DNA of 64,000 nucleotides from Rheinheimera sp. MM224 (GTDB lineage Bacteria; Pseudomonadota; Gammaproteobacteria; Enterobacterales; Alteromonadaceae). Positions 34,604 through 44,090 of the stretch are shown here, piece after piece. Where the stretch lies: assembly GCF_947090785.1 (NCBI RefSeq), contig NZ_OX352320.1, forward strand, positions 2,108,001 to 2,172,000, read 5' to 3'. Below the pieces are notes generated by a model. It made no database searches. It was not told the origin of the DNA and saw nothing but the letters and a program-made list of their open reading frames with translations. The translations under genes were made by a program, and so were the position numbers. The stretch's first letter is position 1. Each line of letters starts with the position of its first letter.

Positions 34604-35024
34604 AGCAGGGTATGAAAGTTCTGAGCCTCAGGCTGTTTGCAAATCAGTAGACCATCTCAGTGGTAACCACTCTTCCAGTTCTGCCAGAATCTAAGCTGTT
34701 TTGTCCCGGACACGTTTAACTGTATCGCTACCCAGAGGCAACCTGATTGGAGGTTTAGTCGCGAGTGACAGCTGATAAACTGCCTCGGCCAGTTTGACTG
34801 GAACACCAGGCTGTCCCCAGCTTTCGCCCTAGTGTCAGGTATTCCTTTAATGAGTGTTTAACCGTCCATTATTCAGGTTCTCGGCTAGATAGTTGTAAGC
34901 TCTGGCATATTGCTCGCGATGAATAAGATGCATAAGACCTAATTATTGATTTGTATCCAATGTAAAATACCCTGTAACTTCAAAAATCTCCCCTATAAAG
35001 TCAGTTAGTAGTGATAATTGAATT
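34604..35024 (-). pseudogene. remnants of an SDR gene (minus strand) in a gene-poor stretch
   Basis: Minus-strand bases about 34826-34630 read PGVPVKLAEAVYQL...PPIRLPLGSDTVKRVRDKTA, stop, ILAELEEWLPL, the typical end of a short-chain dehydrogenase, with an in-frame TAG. Further upstream (about 34932-34840) a 31-codon stretch REQYARAYNYLAENLNNG resembles the end of a quinone-oxidoreductase-type protein; this second match is weak. The rest shows no gene. Confidence 0.55.
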
Positions 35025-35966
35025 CTAGTTCGGCATATTTTCGGTTCTTATGAAATCAATGAAAGCTCGTAATTTTCCGGGCATCTGTCGCCTGTTAGGA
35101 AAGTAAATATGAAACATGCTCCTTGGTCGAGAGAATTTTTCTAATATAGTGATTAACTCGCCTGCTGATATTTCTTTTTCTACAAACTGACGGAAGACAT
35201 AAGCAACACCAATTCCTTTTACCGCTGCGTTGGCTGCGAGACGCATCTCGTCTACTATTAATGAGCCGTCAACGTTTACCGTAATTAACTTATCTTCAAT
35301 ATTAAAAGCCCACTCAATGACTTTCTTTTGGTTAGAGAAACGCTGACGAATACAGCTATGATGTAGAAGATCGTTAGGATATGCAGGTACTCCTTGTTCA
35401 TCCAGGTAGCTTGGAGAGGCTACTGCGACAAAGTCCTGCATTGCACCCAGAGGCGCGATAACCATGTCTTTCTCAACGGCATGTCCGAGGCGAATGCCTG
35501 CATCAAAACCACCTTCAATGATATCTACTAATGTACTGTCTATAGATATATCCAATATGATTGAAGGAAATTTTCTCAGAAAGTTAGCTAAATGGGGTTC
35601 GATTAAGTTCGCGTATGCGACGTACGACGAACTGATACGCAGCAGACCAGCTGGGCGTTCGCTATCATGGGTAATAGTATCTAATGAGTATTTTATTTGC
35701 TCAATGGCTGGTTTTAAATTCGTTAACAGTTTCTGTCCCGCCTCAGTTAACGCTGTACTGCGGGTATTTCTGTTAAATAACCTTACTCCCATCTGTAGTT
35801 CTAAGTTTTTTATCGACTTGGATATGGCTGTCGGTGTGACCAATAGTTCTTCTGCGGCTCGGGCAAAATTGAGATGCCTTGCCACACATTGAAAAATGAT
35901 TAGGCTAGGTAACTGTGCCTGTAATTCTCTTAATCCAATATCACTGTGTGAATTTCTATTAGCCAT
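35025..35966 (-). CDS. LysR-family transcriptional regulator
   Basis: 313 residues. The HTH is FQCVARHLNFARAAEELLVTPTAISKSIKNLELQMGVRLF, followed by a LysR effector domain (LRISSSYVAYANLIEPHLANFLRKFP). It resembles the CrgA/DsdC-like group that controls oxidoreductases. It is divergent from the VOC-SDR-SDR genes across 138 bp and probably regulates them. It starts with a short polar N-terminal extension (MANRNSHSDIGLRELQAQL) that is plausible. Confidence 0.92.
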   Translation of the reverse strand: MANRNSHSDIGLRELQAQLPSLIIFQCVARHLNFARAAEELLVTPTAISKSIKNLELQMGVRLFNRNTRSTALTEAGQKLLTNLKPAIEQIKYSLDTITHDSERPAGLLRISSSYVAYANLIEPHLANFLRKFPSIILDISIDSTLVDIIEGGFDAGIRLGHAVEKDMVIAPLGAMQDFVAVASPSYLDEQGVPAYPNDLLHHSCIRQRFSNQKKVIEWAFNIEDKLITVNVDGSLIVDEMRLAANAAVKGIGVAYVFRQFVEKEISAGELITILEKFSRPRSMFHIYFPNRRQMPGKLRAFIDFIRTENMPN

Positions 35967-36104
35967 ATTCGCTGTCCTTAAATAACTTCATTATCAATAT
36001 TAAGTTCATAAAGTAAAGATTTTATGTAGGTACACTTAGCAAAGCGTGCGACTTAATATGCTTAGGTCGGGTGCAGTTGGGCACCTTTGAAGCGAGAAAA
36101 TATT

Positions 36105-36566
36105 ATGTCGGTAGTTACCTTTCCTCAAAAAAACTTAACTAGTCCGTTAGCCTCTATGAGCGCTAACCATGTCGCAGTACGTGTACCTGATTTTGATGAA
36201 GCGGTGAAGTGGTATGTTGAAAAGCTGGATTTTCGCATCGTGCATGAATGGCCTTATGCCGATCAAAAGTTAGCGTATTTAGCTCCTGCTTCAGATGATA
36301 ATTTCACCGTCGAGATTCTGGCAGGTGGTATTCCTAAACCCATTCCAAAGCCTGTTTATTCTGACCTCGGTGATAGTTTGCGTCTTGCCGGTTACCACCA
36401 TTTTTGTCTTACAGTGGTGAACATGGAAACCATTCTCGAAGAGTTACGCAGCCGAGGCGTCAACATTGTGACCGAGCAATTTTATCTTGCAGATATCAAT
36501 CGTAAGCTCGCATTTATCAGTGATCCGTTTGGGAATCTGATTGAACTTGCCGAACCTGTCGAATAA
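36105..36566 (+). CDS. VOC-superfamily (glyoxalase-like) protein
   Basis: 153 residues from the ATG at 36105. Two beta-alpha-beta-beta-beta modules: NHVAVRVPDFDEAVKWYVEKLDFRIVHEW and HHFCLTVVNMETILEELRSRGVNI, with the likely metal ligands His in NHVAVRV and HHFCL and Glu in the C-terminal FGNLIELAEP. VOC proteins are metal-dependent isomerases, dioxygenases or lyases; the substrate is unknown. Next in the operon is an SDR 16 bp later. Confidence 0.9.
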   Translation: MSVVTFPQKNLTSPLASMSANHVAVRVPDFDEAVKWYVEKLDFRIVHEWPYADQKLAYLAPASDDNFTVEILAGGIPKPIPKPVYSDLGDSLRLAGYHHFCLTVVNMETILEELRSRGVNIVTEQFYLADINRKLAFISDPFGNLIELAEPVE

Positions 36567-36582
36567 AGAGTGGAGAAATAAG

Positions 36583-37260
36583 ATGAAAACTTACTTATGT
36601 ATTGGAGCGGGTGAGGGGATTAGCCTTGCGACTGCAAAACGATTTGCCGACGAAGGTTATCAAATTGTTCTGGCTTCACGTAGTGCAGCAGAACGTATCC
36701 GTCTAGGAGGAGAGCTGTCAGCTTATGGAACTCATGTCAAATACGAATTTGTTGATGCGGCTGATGCTAAACAACTATCTCATTTAGTGGAGAAATACAT
36801 TAAGGAAGAACTTGACGTTGTGCACTATAACGCTGGAGTTCTTCATTATGATCCTGCTGGAAACCTGGTGATGGCCAGTGTCGACAAGCAAGCGCCACAA
36901 GACATCGAGAAGGATATATCAATTAATATAACAGGGGCGCTTTTATTGTTATCCAAAGTCATACCTGTGATGACTCAAAGAGGGAGTGGCACCATTTTGT
37001 TAACAGGTGGTGGCTTAGCTGTAGATCCTTATGCAGATTTGCTTACGTTGAGTGTTGGTAAAGCGGGTATTCGAGTCATGACTCAAGCTTTATTTGAACC
37101 TTTAAAAGCGCAAGGCGTGCATATCGCGAGCGTTAGAGTGTCTACATTGGTCTCTGCAGACCCTTCGCATCCAGCCAATATCGCAGACGCGTTTTGGGAG
37201 TTGCATACACAGGAAAAACAGGCATGGACATGGGAAACCATTTATCCGGCGCAGGCTTAA
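36583..37260 (+). CDS. SDR-family oxidoreductase with unusual active site
   Basis: 225 residues from the ATG at 36583, with GGAGAAATAAG upstream. Rossmann nucleotide loop GAGEGISLATAKRFADEGY, the NAG motif in VHYNAGVLHY and a GSGTILLTGGGLAVDPY core. In place of the catalytic YxxxK the sequence is TLSVGKAGIR: Lys is kept but Tyr is missing. A subgroup of SDRs with this 'LSxGKAG' pattern exists. It probably acts on a small carbonyl substrate together with the neighbouring enzymes, or has a non-catalytic role. Confidence 0.85.
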   Translation: MKTYLCIGAGEGISLATAKRFADEGYQIVLASRSAAERIRLGGELSAYGTHVKYEFVDAADAKQLSHLVEKYIKEELDVVHYNAGVLHYDPAGNLVMASVDKQAPQDIEKDISINITGALLLLSKVIPVMTQRGSGTILLTGGGLAVDPYADLLTLSVGKAGIRVMTQALFEPLKAQGVHIASVRVSTLVSADPSHPANIADAFWELHTQEKQAWTWETIYPAQA

Positions 37261-37335
37261 TTTTATAGCTGAGATGCAGAAAATTTTTAGTATCCGTGCA
37301 TACCAAGTTAAATATTTTTAATAAGAGAACTTATT

Positions 37336-38160
37336 ATGAAAAAGAATTGGTTTATAACCGGAACCTCCAGAGGTTTCGGAAAAATATTAGCGTTGGAACT
37401 ATTAAAGCAAGGTTGCCGTGTTATGGGGACAACCCGTGATGGAATGACTGATATAGTTGATAAGAACTTTTCAGTTTTTAAACTTGATGTTACAAACGAA
37501 ATACAGGTCAAATTCGCTCTGCAGGCTGCAAAAGAGTGGCTTGGAACTATTGACGTGATTGTTAATAACGCAGGTTTTGGTATTGTCGGAGCGTTAGAAG
37601 AAGTAAGTGATGACGAAGCTAGGCATGTGTTTGATACCAACGTATTCGGTACGCTCAATGTGTTGCGTGGGGCATTACCCATTTTACGTGCTCAGAAATC
37701 CGGTCATATTGTGAATTTTTCGTCTGTGGGTGGCTTTGCGGGTAGTGCTGGTTTCGGAATTTACAATGCCACAAAATTTGCTGTAGAGGGCCTGTCTGAA
37801 GCATTGTTTCAAGAGGTTAAACCATTTAACGTCGGTGTAACGATAGTAGAGCCAGGCGGGTTTAGAACGGACTTTCTGACAAATCACTCGCTTGTACGGG
37901 CTGAGAGTATTATTGATGATTACACTGAAACAAGTGGAAAAATGCGTCAATATGCTGATGAACGTAATGGCTTACAACCGAGTGATCCGGTAGCTGGGAT
38001 GAAACTACTAATTAAGGCCATTAATGAGGAGAACCCTACACTTCGATTACCCCTGGGTCAAGACTGTATCAATCGTATGTCCATTAAGTTGCAAAGTGTT
38101 ACTGAAGAGGTCAGCAGGTGGTCTTTCTACACGAAGGATGTTGAGTTTCGCTCAGATTGA
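37336..38160 (+). CDS. classical short-chain dehydrogenase/reductase
   Basis: 274 residues. Intact SDR motifs: TGTSRGFG cofactor loop, D in KLDVTN, NNAG in IVNNAGFG, the catalytic Ser in NFSSVGG and YNATK. The C-terminus NPTLRLPLGQDCINRM is the same type as the SDR remnant at 34630, which may be a decayed relative. NADP(H)-dependent oxidation or reduction of an alcohol or ketone is expected. It lies 75 bp after the previous SDR. Confidence 0.92.
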   Translation: MKKNWFITGTSRGFGKILALELLKQGCRVMGTTRDGMTDIVDKNFSVFKLDVTNEIQVKFALQAAKEWLGTIDVIVNNAGFGIVGALEEVSDDEARHVFDTNVFGTLNVLRGALPILRAQKSGHIVNFSSVGGFAGSAGFGIYNATKFAVEGLSEALFQEVKPFNVGVTIVEPGGFRTDFLTNHSLVRAESIIDDYTETSGKMRQYADERNGLQPSDPVAGMKLLIKAINEENPTLRLPLGQDCINRMSIKLQSVTEEVSRWSFYTKDVEFRSD

Positions 38161-38650
38161 GCTTGATACCAAACCCTCGATGATATTGCAGGTTCTGCCA
38201 CCTGCTGTGCAAACGCATCAGGTGGCAGCTACTTCATCCAGATATGCGAGATCTTTATTGTTGCCATGTAAACTCCACAGCTTAACTTCATACCTCGCTT
38301 ATTCCGCCCTTCTGTGTCAACACTGGTTCAGGTACTCAACACAGTTCTATCACATGAATACTTCACAAAGTCGTTTTTGATTGGTTTGCCAGAATCAGTC
38401 GACAAACCACAGGATTTTGAGCAGAAAAATTATTCTTCTGCATTGCCATTATAAACATTAAGTTCATAGCCTAATGAGTTATCTGTATATATTTATTATT
38501 GTTGATTAGATTTAGTCTGATGAAGACTTCTAGCCTAAGCTATTAACTATATTGTGCTATACCAATTATGTTGCAGTGACAGCTAATTGAAGGATTGGTG
38601 AAGCGCGGCTATCAATACAACTTTAGTGAGTGATAATCCTGGAGGATACA
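38161..38650. other. intergenic region with a terminator-like hairpin
   Basis: 490 bp before the molybdoenzyme operon. TGCCACCTG (38196-38204) and CAGGTGGCA (38219-38227) form a 9-bp hairpin soon after the SDR stop, a likely transcription end without a clear T-run. The remainder is AT-rich, and GGAGG at 38641 precedes the ATG. No RNA or ORF was supported. Confidence 0.5.
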
Positions 38651-39112
38651 ATGAATGTTGAACTTGATGTGAATGGAGTGATGCATAAAGTAGATGTAGA
38701 GCCAGATACACCTTTGTTATGGGTTATCCGCGATGTACTCGGAATGGTTGGCACAAAGTTTGGCTGTGGTATGGCGCTTTGTGGAGCTTGCACTGTTCAT
38801 CTGAATGGCAATGCTATTCGCTCTTGTGTAACCCCTGTCAGTGCAGCTCAAAATGCAAAAGTAACTACGATAGAAGCGGTAGCGACAGATAAAGTTGGTT
38901 CAGCTGTGCAAAGCGCCTGGGTTGCTAAAGAAGTGCCTCAGTGTGGTTATTGCCAGTCAGGTCAAATCATGTCGGCAACCGCTTTGCTGGCGAAAAACCC
39001 TAATCCTTCTGATGCTGATATAGACAGTGCAATGTCCGGCAATATCTGCCGGTGTGGGACTTATGTCAGGATCCGCGATGCCATTAAACTTGCGTCCAAT
39101 CAAATTAAATAA
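38651..39112 (+). CDS. 2Fe-2S subunit of a xanthine-dehydrogenase-family molybdoenzyme
   Basis: 153 residues, ATG with GGAGG seven bases upstream. The N-terminal plant-type cluster is [18 protein letters not shown] plus a later Cys (IRSCVTP). The C-terminal helical cluster is [11 protein letters not shown] and NICRCGTY. The size matches IorA/CoxS-type small subunits. It passes electrons from the Mo site in the large subunit encoded 13 bp downstream to an external acceptor, perhaps the cytochrome c at 42614. There is no FAD subunit, as in IorAB-type enzymes. Confidence 0.93.
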   Translation: MNVELDVNGVMHKVDVEPDTPLLWVIRDVLGMVGTKFGCGMALCGACTVHLNGNAIRSCVTPVSAAQNAKVTTIEAVATDKVGSAVQSAWVAKEVPQCGYCQSGQIMSATALLAKNPNPSDADIDSAMSGNICRCGTYVRIRDAIKLASNQIK

Positions 39113-39125
39113 TCAGGAGGTGTCT

Positions 39126-41300
39126 ATGCGGTCACATGATACACAGAGTCCCCTTGGTAATGTGAAGTTGAGCAGAAGGCAATTTTTAGTTTCTTCTGCC
39201 GCCATAGGTGCTTCTTTAGTTATAGGTTTTTCTTTACCTGGGCAGTTGATCAATAAGGTGAATGCGAGCGGGCAAAATCATTTCTCTCCAAATGCCTATT
39301 TGAGCATTGGGAAAGACGGGAGCATAGCCATTGTGGTCGCTCTTGTTGAAATGGGCCAGGGCACTTATACCTCTATTCCGATGATGATTGCGGAAGAACT
39401 TGAAGTCGATATGTCTCAAATCAGCGTGGAGCATGCTCCGGCCGACGAGATTAATTTTGGACACCCACTTTTTGGAAAACAAGTGACAGGGGGCTCTGCG
39501 TCTATCATGGGCGCTTGGGCTAAGTTACGCCAAGTGGGTGCTACGGCCAGAGAAATGTTAAAGACTGCAGCGGCAAAAGAGTGGGGGGTAGATGTTGGGC
39601 TTGTTGTTGCCGAAAAGGGCAGTGTTCGCAATACACAAAACGGAAAAGTATTGAAATATGCCGAACTTGTTGATGCCGCAAATACTATTCCAGTGCCAAC
39701 TGAGGTGAAGCTTAAAGTTCCTTCTGAGTTTAAACTGATAGGGACCAGTGCAGCCAGGGTTGATACTCCATCCAAAACCAATGGCAGCGCAACATTTGGG
39801 ATTGATGTCAAACTACCGGGCATGAAAGTGGCCGCCGTGGCTCTTTGTCCCGTGATTGGAGGAACGTTACAATCTGTTGACTCTGTCGCCGCTATGAAAA
39901 TAGCTGGGGTGCGTCAGGTGCTGCAAACAGATGAAGGCATAGCTGTGGTAGCCGATCATTATGGTGCTGCAAAAAAAGGGTTAGCAGCCGTAAAGGTCAC
40001 CTGGCAGGAAGGGGCAAATGCAACCTTTTCGAACGACGTGTGGTTAAATCAACTTAAAAAAGCTATTCAGCAAAAAGGCCAGGTGGGCACTAATCAGGGG
40101 GACTTTGCTTCGAGTTGGGCCCAGGCCGGCACTAAGCATCAGGCCAGTTATGAAACTCCTCCTATGGCCCACGCAACCATGGAACCTCTGAACGCAACTT
40201 TGCATGTCCGTAAAGATGGCTGTGATGTATGGCTGGGGACTCAGGCTCAGGCCAGAGTTCAATCTTTTGTTGCAAAAGAGTTAGGTTTGCCTCCTGAATC
40301 AGTAGTGGTTCATAACCATTTGCTCGGCGGAGGATTTGGCAGAAAACTGGATGTAGACTACGTTGTGTCTGCCGCTAAATTTGCCAAACAAGTCAACTAT
40401 CCGTTGAAGGTGGTATGGAGTCGTGAGGAAGATATACAACATGACGCCTACAGACCTTACTTTCTGAATGAAGTCTCTGCAGTGATAGATAGCAAAGGTT
40501 ACCCTACAGCATTTGGTCATAAAATAGCGGGTTCAGCTGTGATCACCCGCTATGAACCTGCATGGCTCTCTGGCATAGATTTTGACGCAGTTGGAGAAGC
40601 TGAATCTCCCTATGATATTGCAACTAAGCATGTTGAATATGTGCGGGATGAACCACCAGCAGGTTTATTGACAGGAAACTGGCGAGGAGTAGGGACCACC
40701 CATAATTCGTATGTGACCGAGTGCTTTTTCGATGAGTTAGCACACAAAGCTGGTATCGATCCTGTGCAGTACAGGGCTCAACTATTGAAGACTAATCCAA
40801 GACTATTAGCCACTCTTCATTTAGCAGCAGAAAAATTTGGCTGGGATAAAACAGCTATGCCAAAAGGAACAGGAGCTGGCGTTAGTGTGATTCGTTCCTG
40901 GGGTAGTTTTGCAACCCTGATTTCCGAAGTCACAGTGTCAGGTTCAGTGGTCAAAGTAAACCGAATGGTCTGTGCAGTGGATTGCGGTGTCGCAGTTAAC
41001 CCTGATGGTGTTATTGCTCAAGTCCAGGGCGGACTGATTTTTGGTCTCTCTGCTGCACTTCACGGCACAATCACTTTTCAGAACGGCAGGGTCACTCAGA
41101 GCAATTTTCATGACTACCAGATGGTACGGATGAACGAGGCGCCGAAAATTGAGGTTTTTATCATCCCAAGTACCGAGAATCCTGGGGGCATGGGTGAGGT
41201 AAGTACTGCGGCTGTAGCTCCTTCTGTGCTGAATGCTGTTTTTGCTGCAACAGGCAAAAGGTTAAGAAGCTATCCTGTGACCGCTGCACTTTTGGTCTGA
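39126..41300 (+). CDS. molybdopterin-binding subunit, isoquinoline 1-oxidoreductase / aldehyde dehydrogenase type, Tat-exported
   Basis: 724 residues from the ATG at 39126, with AGGAGG before it. A twin-arginine signal (SRRQFLVSSAAIGASLVIGF) directs the folded, cofactor-loaded enzyme to the periplasm. Family blocks include EMGQGTYTSIPMMIAEEL, GGGFGRKLDVDYV and the catalytic Glu in GGMGEVSTAAVAPS. The protein lacks fused FAD and 2Fe-2S domains; the latter is the preceding gene. The substrate is probably an aldehyde or N-heterocycle hydroxylated with water oxygen. The start overlaps no other gene. Confidence 0.93.
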   Translation: MRSHDTQSPLGNVKLSRRQFLVSSAAIGASLVIGFSLPGQLINKVNASGQNHFSPNAYLSIGKDGSIAIVVALVEMGQGTYTSIPMMIAEELEVDMSQISVEHAPADEINFGHPLFGKQVTGGSASIMGAWAKLRQVGATAREMLKTAAAKEWGVDVGLVVAEKGSVRNTQNGKVLKYAELVDAANTIPVPTEVKLKVPSEFKLIGTSAARVDTPSKTNGSATFGIDVKLPGMKVAAVALCPVIGGTLQSVDSVAAMKIAGVRQVLQTDEGIAVVADHYGAAKKGLAAVKVTWQEGANATFSNDVWLNQLKKAIQQKGQVGTNQGDFASSWAQAGTKHQASYETPPMAHATMEPLNATLHVRKDGCDVWLGTQAQARVQSFVAKELGLPPESVVVHNHLLGGGFGRKLDVDYVVSAAKFAKQVNYPLKVVWSREEDIQHDAYRPYFLNEVSAVIDSKGYPTAFGHKIAGSAVITRYEPAWLSGIDFDAVGEAESPYDIATKHVEYVRDEPPAGLLTGNWRGVGTTHNSYVTECFFDELAHKAGIDPVQYRAQLLKTNPRLLATLHLAAEKFGWDKTAMPKGTGAGVSVIRSWGSFATLISEVTVSGSVVKVNRMVCAVDCGVAVNPDGVIAQVQGGLIFGLSAALHGTITFQNGRVTQSNFHDYQMVRMNEAPKIEVFIIPSTENPGGMGEVSTAAVAPSVLNAVFAATGKRLRSYPVTAALLV

Positions 41301-41303
41301 ATC

Positions 41304-41334
41304 GTAGAGCAAAAGGTACTGCCTTTTGCTCTAC
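41304..41334. terminator. perfect hairpin after the molybdoenzyme genes
   Basis: GTAGAGCAAAAGG and CCTTTTGCTCTAC make a 13-bp stem with a five-base loop three bases after the stop. There is no T-run, so it may act as an mRNA-stabilising end or bidirectional attenuator. Confidence 0.6.
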
Positions 41335-41421
41335 ATTTACGTCAGTGCCTTTAGCCATACCAAAGGACTTCTCTTGGAGTATGGCTTTTGGTTGTTCTGA
41401 CAGGCAGTCCCTTGTTTGGTG

Positions 41422-42477
41422 ATGATTATGTCTAATCAACTGATGAACCTGCTATACAGCTGGCAAAAACAAAAAGATGAAATGCAATGGGTGCTTGCGA
41501 CCATTTTTGAAACGGCTGGCTCGTCCTACCGAAAGTCTGGCGCCATGATGCTGATTAATAGCATGGGGCAATATAAAGGGCTGTTGTCAGGTGGCTGTTT
41601 AGAAGCCGATATTATGCGCCGTGCCCGCCAATGTTGGGATTCAGGTAAGAATCGTATTATTCAATATGACATGAGAGAAGAGGATGATTTGTCCTGGACT
41701 CTGGGTCTGGGGTGCGGAGGAATGGTAAAAATTTTACTGCAACCCATAGTGGCGCAGCATGGATATTTAGGTCTACCTGAATTGATGATGAAACTCGAAG
41801 CTCAGCAACGTTGTGGTTATGTGCAGCAGCTCAATGAAGACATTCCTTCTAATTATCTGGTTCCGGTTGAGGAAGCTGAGCGCAGTTTAGCAGAGGGGGA
41901 AAAGGCTGGACAGTTCGAAAAAGATGGTAGTGTATTTTTGCTGCACTGCCTGAAGCCTCCTCCTTTTGTTGCTGTTTTTGGTGGCGGATTGGATGCAAAG
42001 CCTTTGGTGTCTATGGCAATTGAATTGGGCTGGCGCGTTAAACTCATTGACCCCCGACCTGCCAATGCCAGAGAAGCATATTTCCGTGGTGCAGAACTAT
42101 TTAAGAAAGAGATTTTGTCTCTTGAATCTGAACCTTGGTTGCATAATTTAGACGCTGCAATAGTGATGTCACACAATATTGAGCTGGATGCTCAGGCTTT
42201 GACTGTGCTGAAAGAGCAAAAACTTAAGTATTTAGGCGTCCTTGGTCCTGAGCATAGGACTGCGCGGGTACTTAAACTGGCAGGGTTATCTGCCGCTGAT
42301 TTGCCGGTGCGACTGGCGAATCCTATGGGGCTAAGGTTAGGTGGCGATCTTCCTGAGTCTATCGCTTTGTCTGTGCTTGCAGAAGTGCATGCAGTTCTTG
42401 AAAACCAAAATGCAGAGTCTATCAGCGGACTTTTCAGCGCTGTTCATCAGAAGGTGAAGGTGGCTAAGTTTAGCTAA
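41422..42477 (+). CDS. XdhC-family molybdenum-cofactor maturation protein
   Basis: About 351 residues; the ATG at 41422 or 41428 is likely, as no strong ribosome site decides. The N-terminal XdhC/CoxI block is TIFETAGSSYRKSGAMMLI and LLSGGCLEADI. The C-terminal Rossmann domain is AVFGGGLDAKPLVSMAIELGW and VLGPEHRTAR. XdhC binds Mo cofactor, helps its sulfuration and loads it into xanthine-dehydrogenase-type enzymes. Placement right after the enzyme genes supports that role here. Confidence 0.92.
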   Translation: MIMSNQLMNLLYSWQKQKDEMQWVLATIFETAGSSYRKSGAMMLINSMGQYKGLLSGGCLEADIMRRARQCWDSGKNRIIQYDMREEDDLSWTLGLGCGGMVKILLQPIVAQHGYLGLPELMMKLEAQQRCGYVQQLNEDIPSNYLVPVEEAERSLAEGEKAGQFEKDGSVFLLHCLKPPPFVAVFGGGLDAKPLVSMAIELGWRVKLIDPRPANAREAYFRGAELFKKEILSLESEPWLHNLDAAIVMSHNIELDAQALTVLKEQKLKYLGVLGPEHRTARVLKLAGLSAADLPVRLANPMGLRLGGDLPESIALSVLAEVHAVLENQNAESISGLFSAVHQKVKVAKFS

Positions 42478-42613
42478 AATGAAGTTTATTTCTTTAGAAT
42501 CAAAGATGTATTAGCTGAGAGGTTAATGCTCTTTCATGAAGGCTTTATTGTATGAACCATACCTACCCTGACAGTCCGGTCAGTTTGGCTTTAACGAATG
42601 CGAGGATATTTCG

Positions 42614-42943
42614 ATGATTATAAAACCTACCTTTGTTGGTCTTATTGTTTTAGCTGTGATGGGGGCAAATGCCTTTGCAGCCGGTGATGCTGAAGCCGGT
42701 AAAGTAAAATCGGCCGTCTGCTCGGCATGTCACGGTGCTGATGGCAATAGCCTTATGGCCATGTATCCTCATTTGGCGGGTCAACAGGCTCAATATTTGG
42801 AAAGCGCTATGAAAGCTTACAGGGACGGCCAAAGAACGGGAGGTACAGCGGCGATGATGGCTCCAATGGCTGCAAGTTTAAGCGATCAGGACATAGCAGA
42901 CCTGAGCGCCTATTTTAGTCAGCAAAAATTGAAGCAGAACTAA
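42614..42943 (+). CDS. class I cytochrome c
   Basis: 109 residues. Signal peptide (PTFVGLIVLAVMGANAFA), then mature cytochrome with CSACHGADG haem site and a distal Met among MMAPMAASLSDQDIADLSAYFS; this is the c553/c4 single-haem layout. It is expected in the periplasm as the electron acceptor of the Tat-exported molybdoenzyme, since IorB-type enzymes use cytochromes. The ATG at 42614 follows GAGGATATTTCG. It is the last structural gene before the cofactor operon. Confidence 0.92.
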   Translation: MIIKPTFVGLIVLAVMGANAFAAGDAEAGKVKSAVCSACHGADGNSLMAMYPHLAGQQAQYLESAMKAYRDGQRTGGTAAMMAPMAASLSDQDIADLSAYFSQQKLKQN

Positions 42944-43042
42944 AATTGCCGGACTGTGTTAATCAGTGTGATGCGATAAGCTCAGTCTACTCTGCTCTAT
43001 AAACCCGGTCACCATCTGGTGATCGTTGTAAGGAGAAACACG

Positions 43043-44011
43043 ATGTTAGAAGACGGCTATGGCAGGCGTTTTAGTTATCTGCGTTTGTCGATTACTGATG
43101 TCTGCAACTTTCGTTGTAGTTATTGCCTGCCTGATGGCTATCAGTGCGACTCTGACAGAGAGTTTTTGAGCCTCAAAGAAATTGCGAACACCATCAGTGC
43201 CTTTGCCGGACTTGGAACTAAAAAAATTCGCCTGACGGGAGGAGAGCCTTCGTTGCGCCGCGACTTGCCAGATATTATTGCATTGGCGGCAGCTACAGCT
43301 GGAATTACTCAGGTTGCCATTACAACCAATGGCTTTAAATTGCCTCATTTTGTGGAAGATTGGTTCAGCGCAGGTCTTACGTCGCTGAATGTCAGCATCG
43401 ACAGTCTGGACGCCAGATTGTTTCACTCTATTACAGGGCAGGATAAATTACACACCATACTTGATGGTGTACATAAAGCGCTTGCCCTGGGTCTGAAAAC
43501 AAAAGTGAATGCAGTACTGCTGAAACCATGTGGTGATACTCAGTTAAGTAGCTTTCTTGAATGGCTGAAGGATGTGCCTGTGACACTAAGATTGATTGAG
43601 TTGATGCAAACAGGCAGTAATCTGGAGTTTTTTAAACAAAATCATGTATCCGCTCTTCCGGTCAAAACCCAGTTATTACAGCAAGGCTGGGTTCAGGTGC
43701 TCAAAGAGGAGACATCTGGGCCAGCAGAAGAGTTTTCCCATCCAGATTACGCAGGCCGAATAGGTCTTATTATGCCTTACAACCCCGGGTTCTGCACCAG
43801 TTGCAACAGGCTGAGGATTTCTGCTCTTGGCAAGTTGCATTTGTGCTTATTTGCAGAGCAGGGAATAGATCTTCGGCCCGTGCTCAGCTCAGGTACTATT
43901 GAAGAGATCCAGCAACAACTAGTCGATTTAATCACTCAGAAAAAAATAAGCCATCAGCTGGTTAGCGGTTTGACCGGGGCGACCCAGCAATTTTCGATGC
44001 TGGGGGGGTAG
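43043..44011 (+). CDS. moaA: GTP 3',8-cyclase MoaA, copy 2
   Basis: 322 residues with AGGAG before the ATG at 43043. Motifs as in copy 1: CNFRCSYC, TGGEPSLRRDLP and GFCTSCNRLR plus the Cys in LHLCLF. First enzyme of the complete moa/moe/mod operon that follows. Nearly the whole length matches copy 1, with scattered substitutions, implying an old duplication of the cluster. A GGTCACCATCTGGTGATC hairpin lies just upstream of the ribosome site and may affect translation. Confidence 0.96.
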   Translation: MLEDGYGRRFSYLRLSITDVCNFRCSYCLPDGYQCDSDREFLSLKEIANTISAFAGLGTKKIRLTGGEPSLRRDLPDIIALAAATAGITQVAITTNGFKLPHFVEDWFSAGLTSLNVSIDSLDARLFHSITGQDKLHTILDGVHKALALGLKTKVNAVLLKPCGDTQLSSFLEWLKDVPVTLRLIELMQTGSNLEFFKQNHVSALPVKTQLLQQGWVQVLKEETSGPAEEFSHPDYAGRIGLIMPYNPGFCTSCNRLRISALGKLHLCLFAEQGIDLRPVLSSGTIEEIQQQLVDLITQKKISHQLVSGLTGATQQFSMLGG

Positions 44012-44090
44012 ATTAGCTGTTAGAGGTGGCCGATTGTACATTTTTGGCATACTCTTCTATAAGGTGTTGAATTAAAAGAAATTATAATTT

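Noticed and set aside
34840-34932. Minus-strand fragment resembling the end of a quinone oxidoreductase (REQYARAYNYLAENLNNG)
   Set aside because: Only about 30 codons with weak similarity; kept only as a remark in the pseudogene entry.
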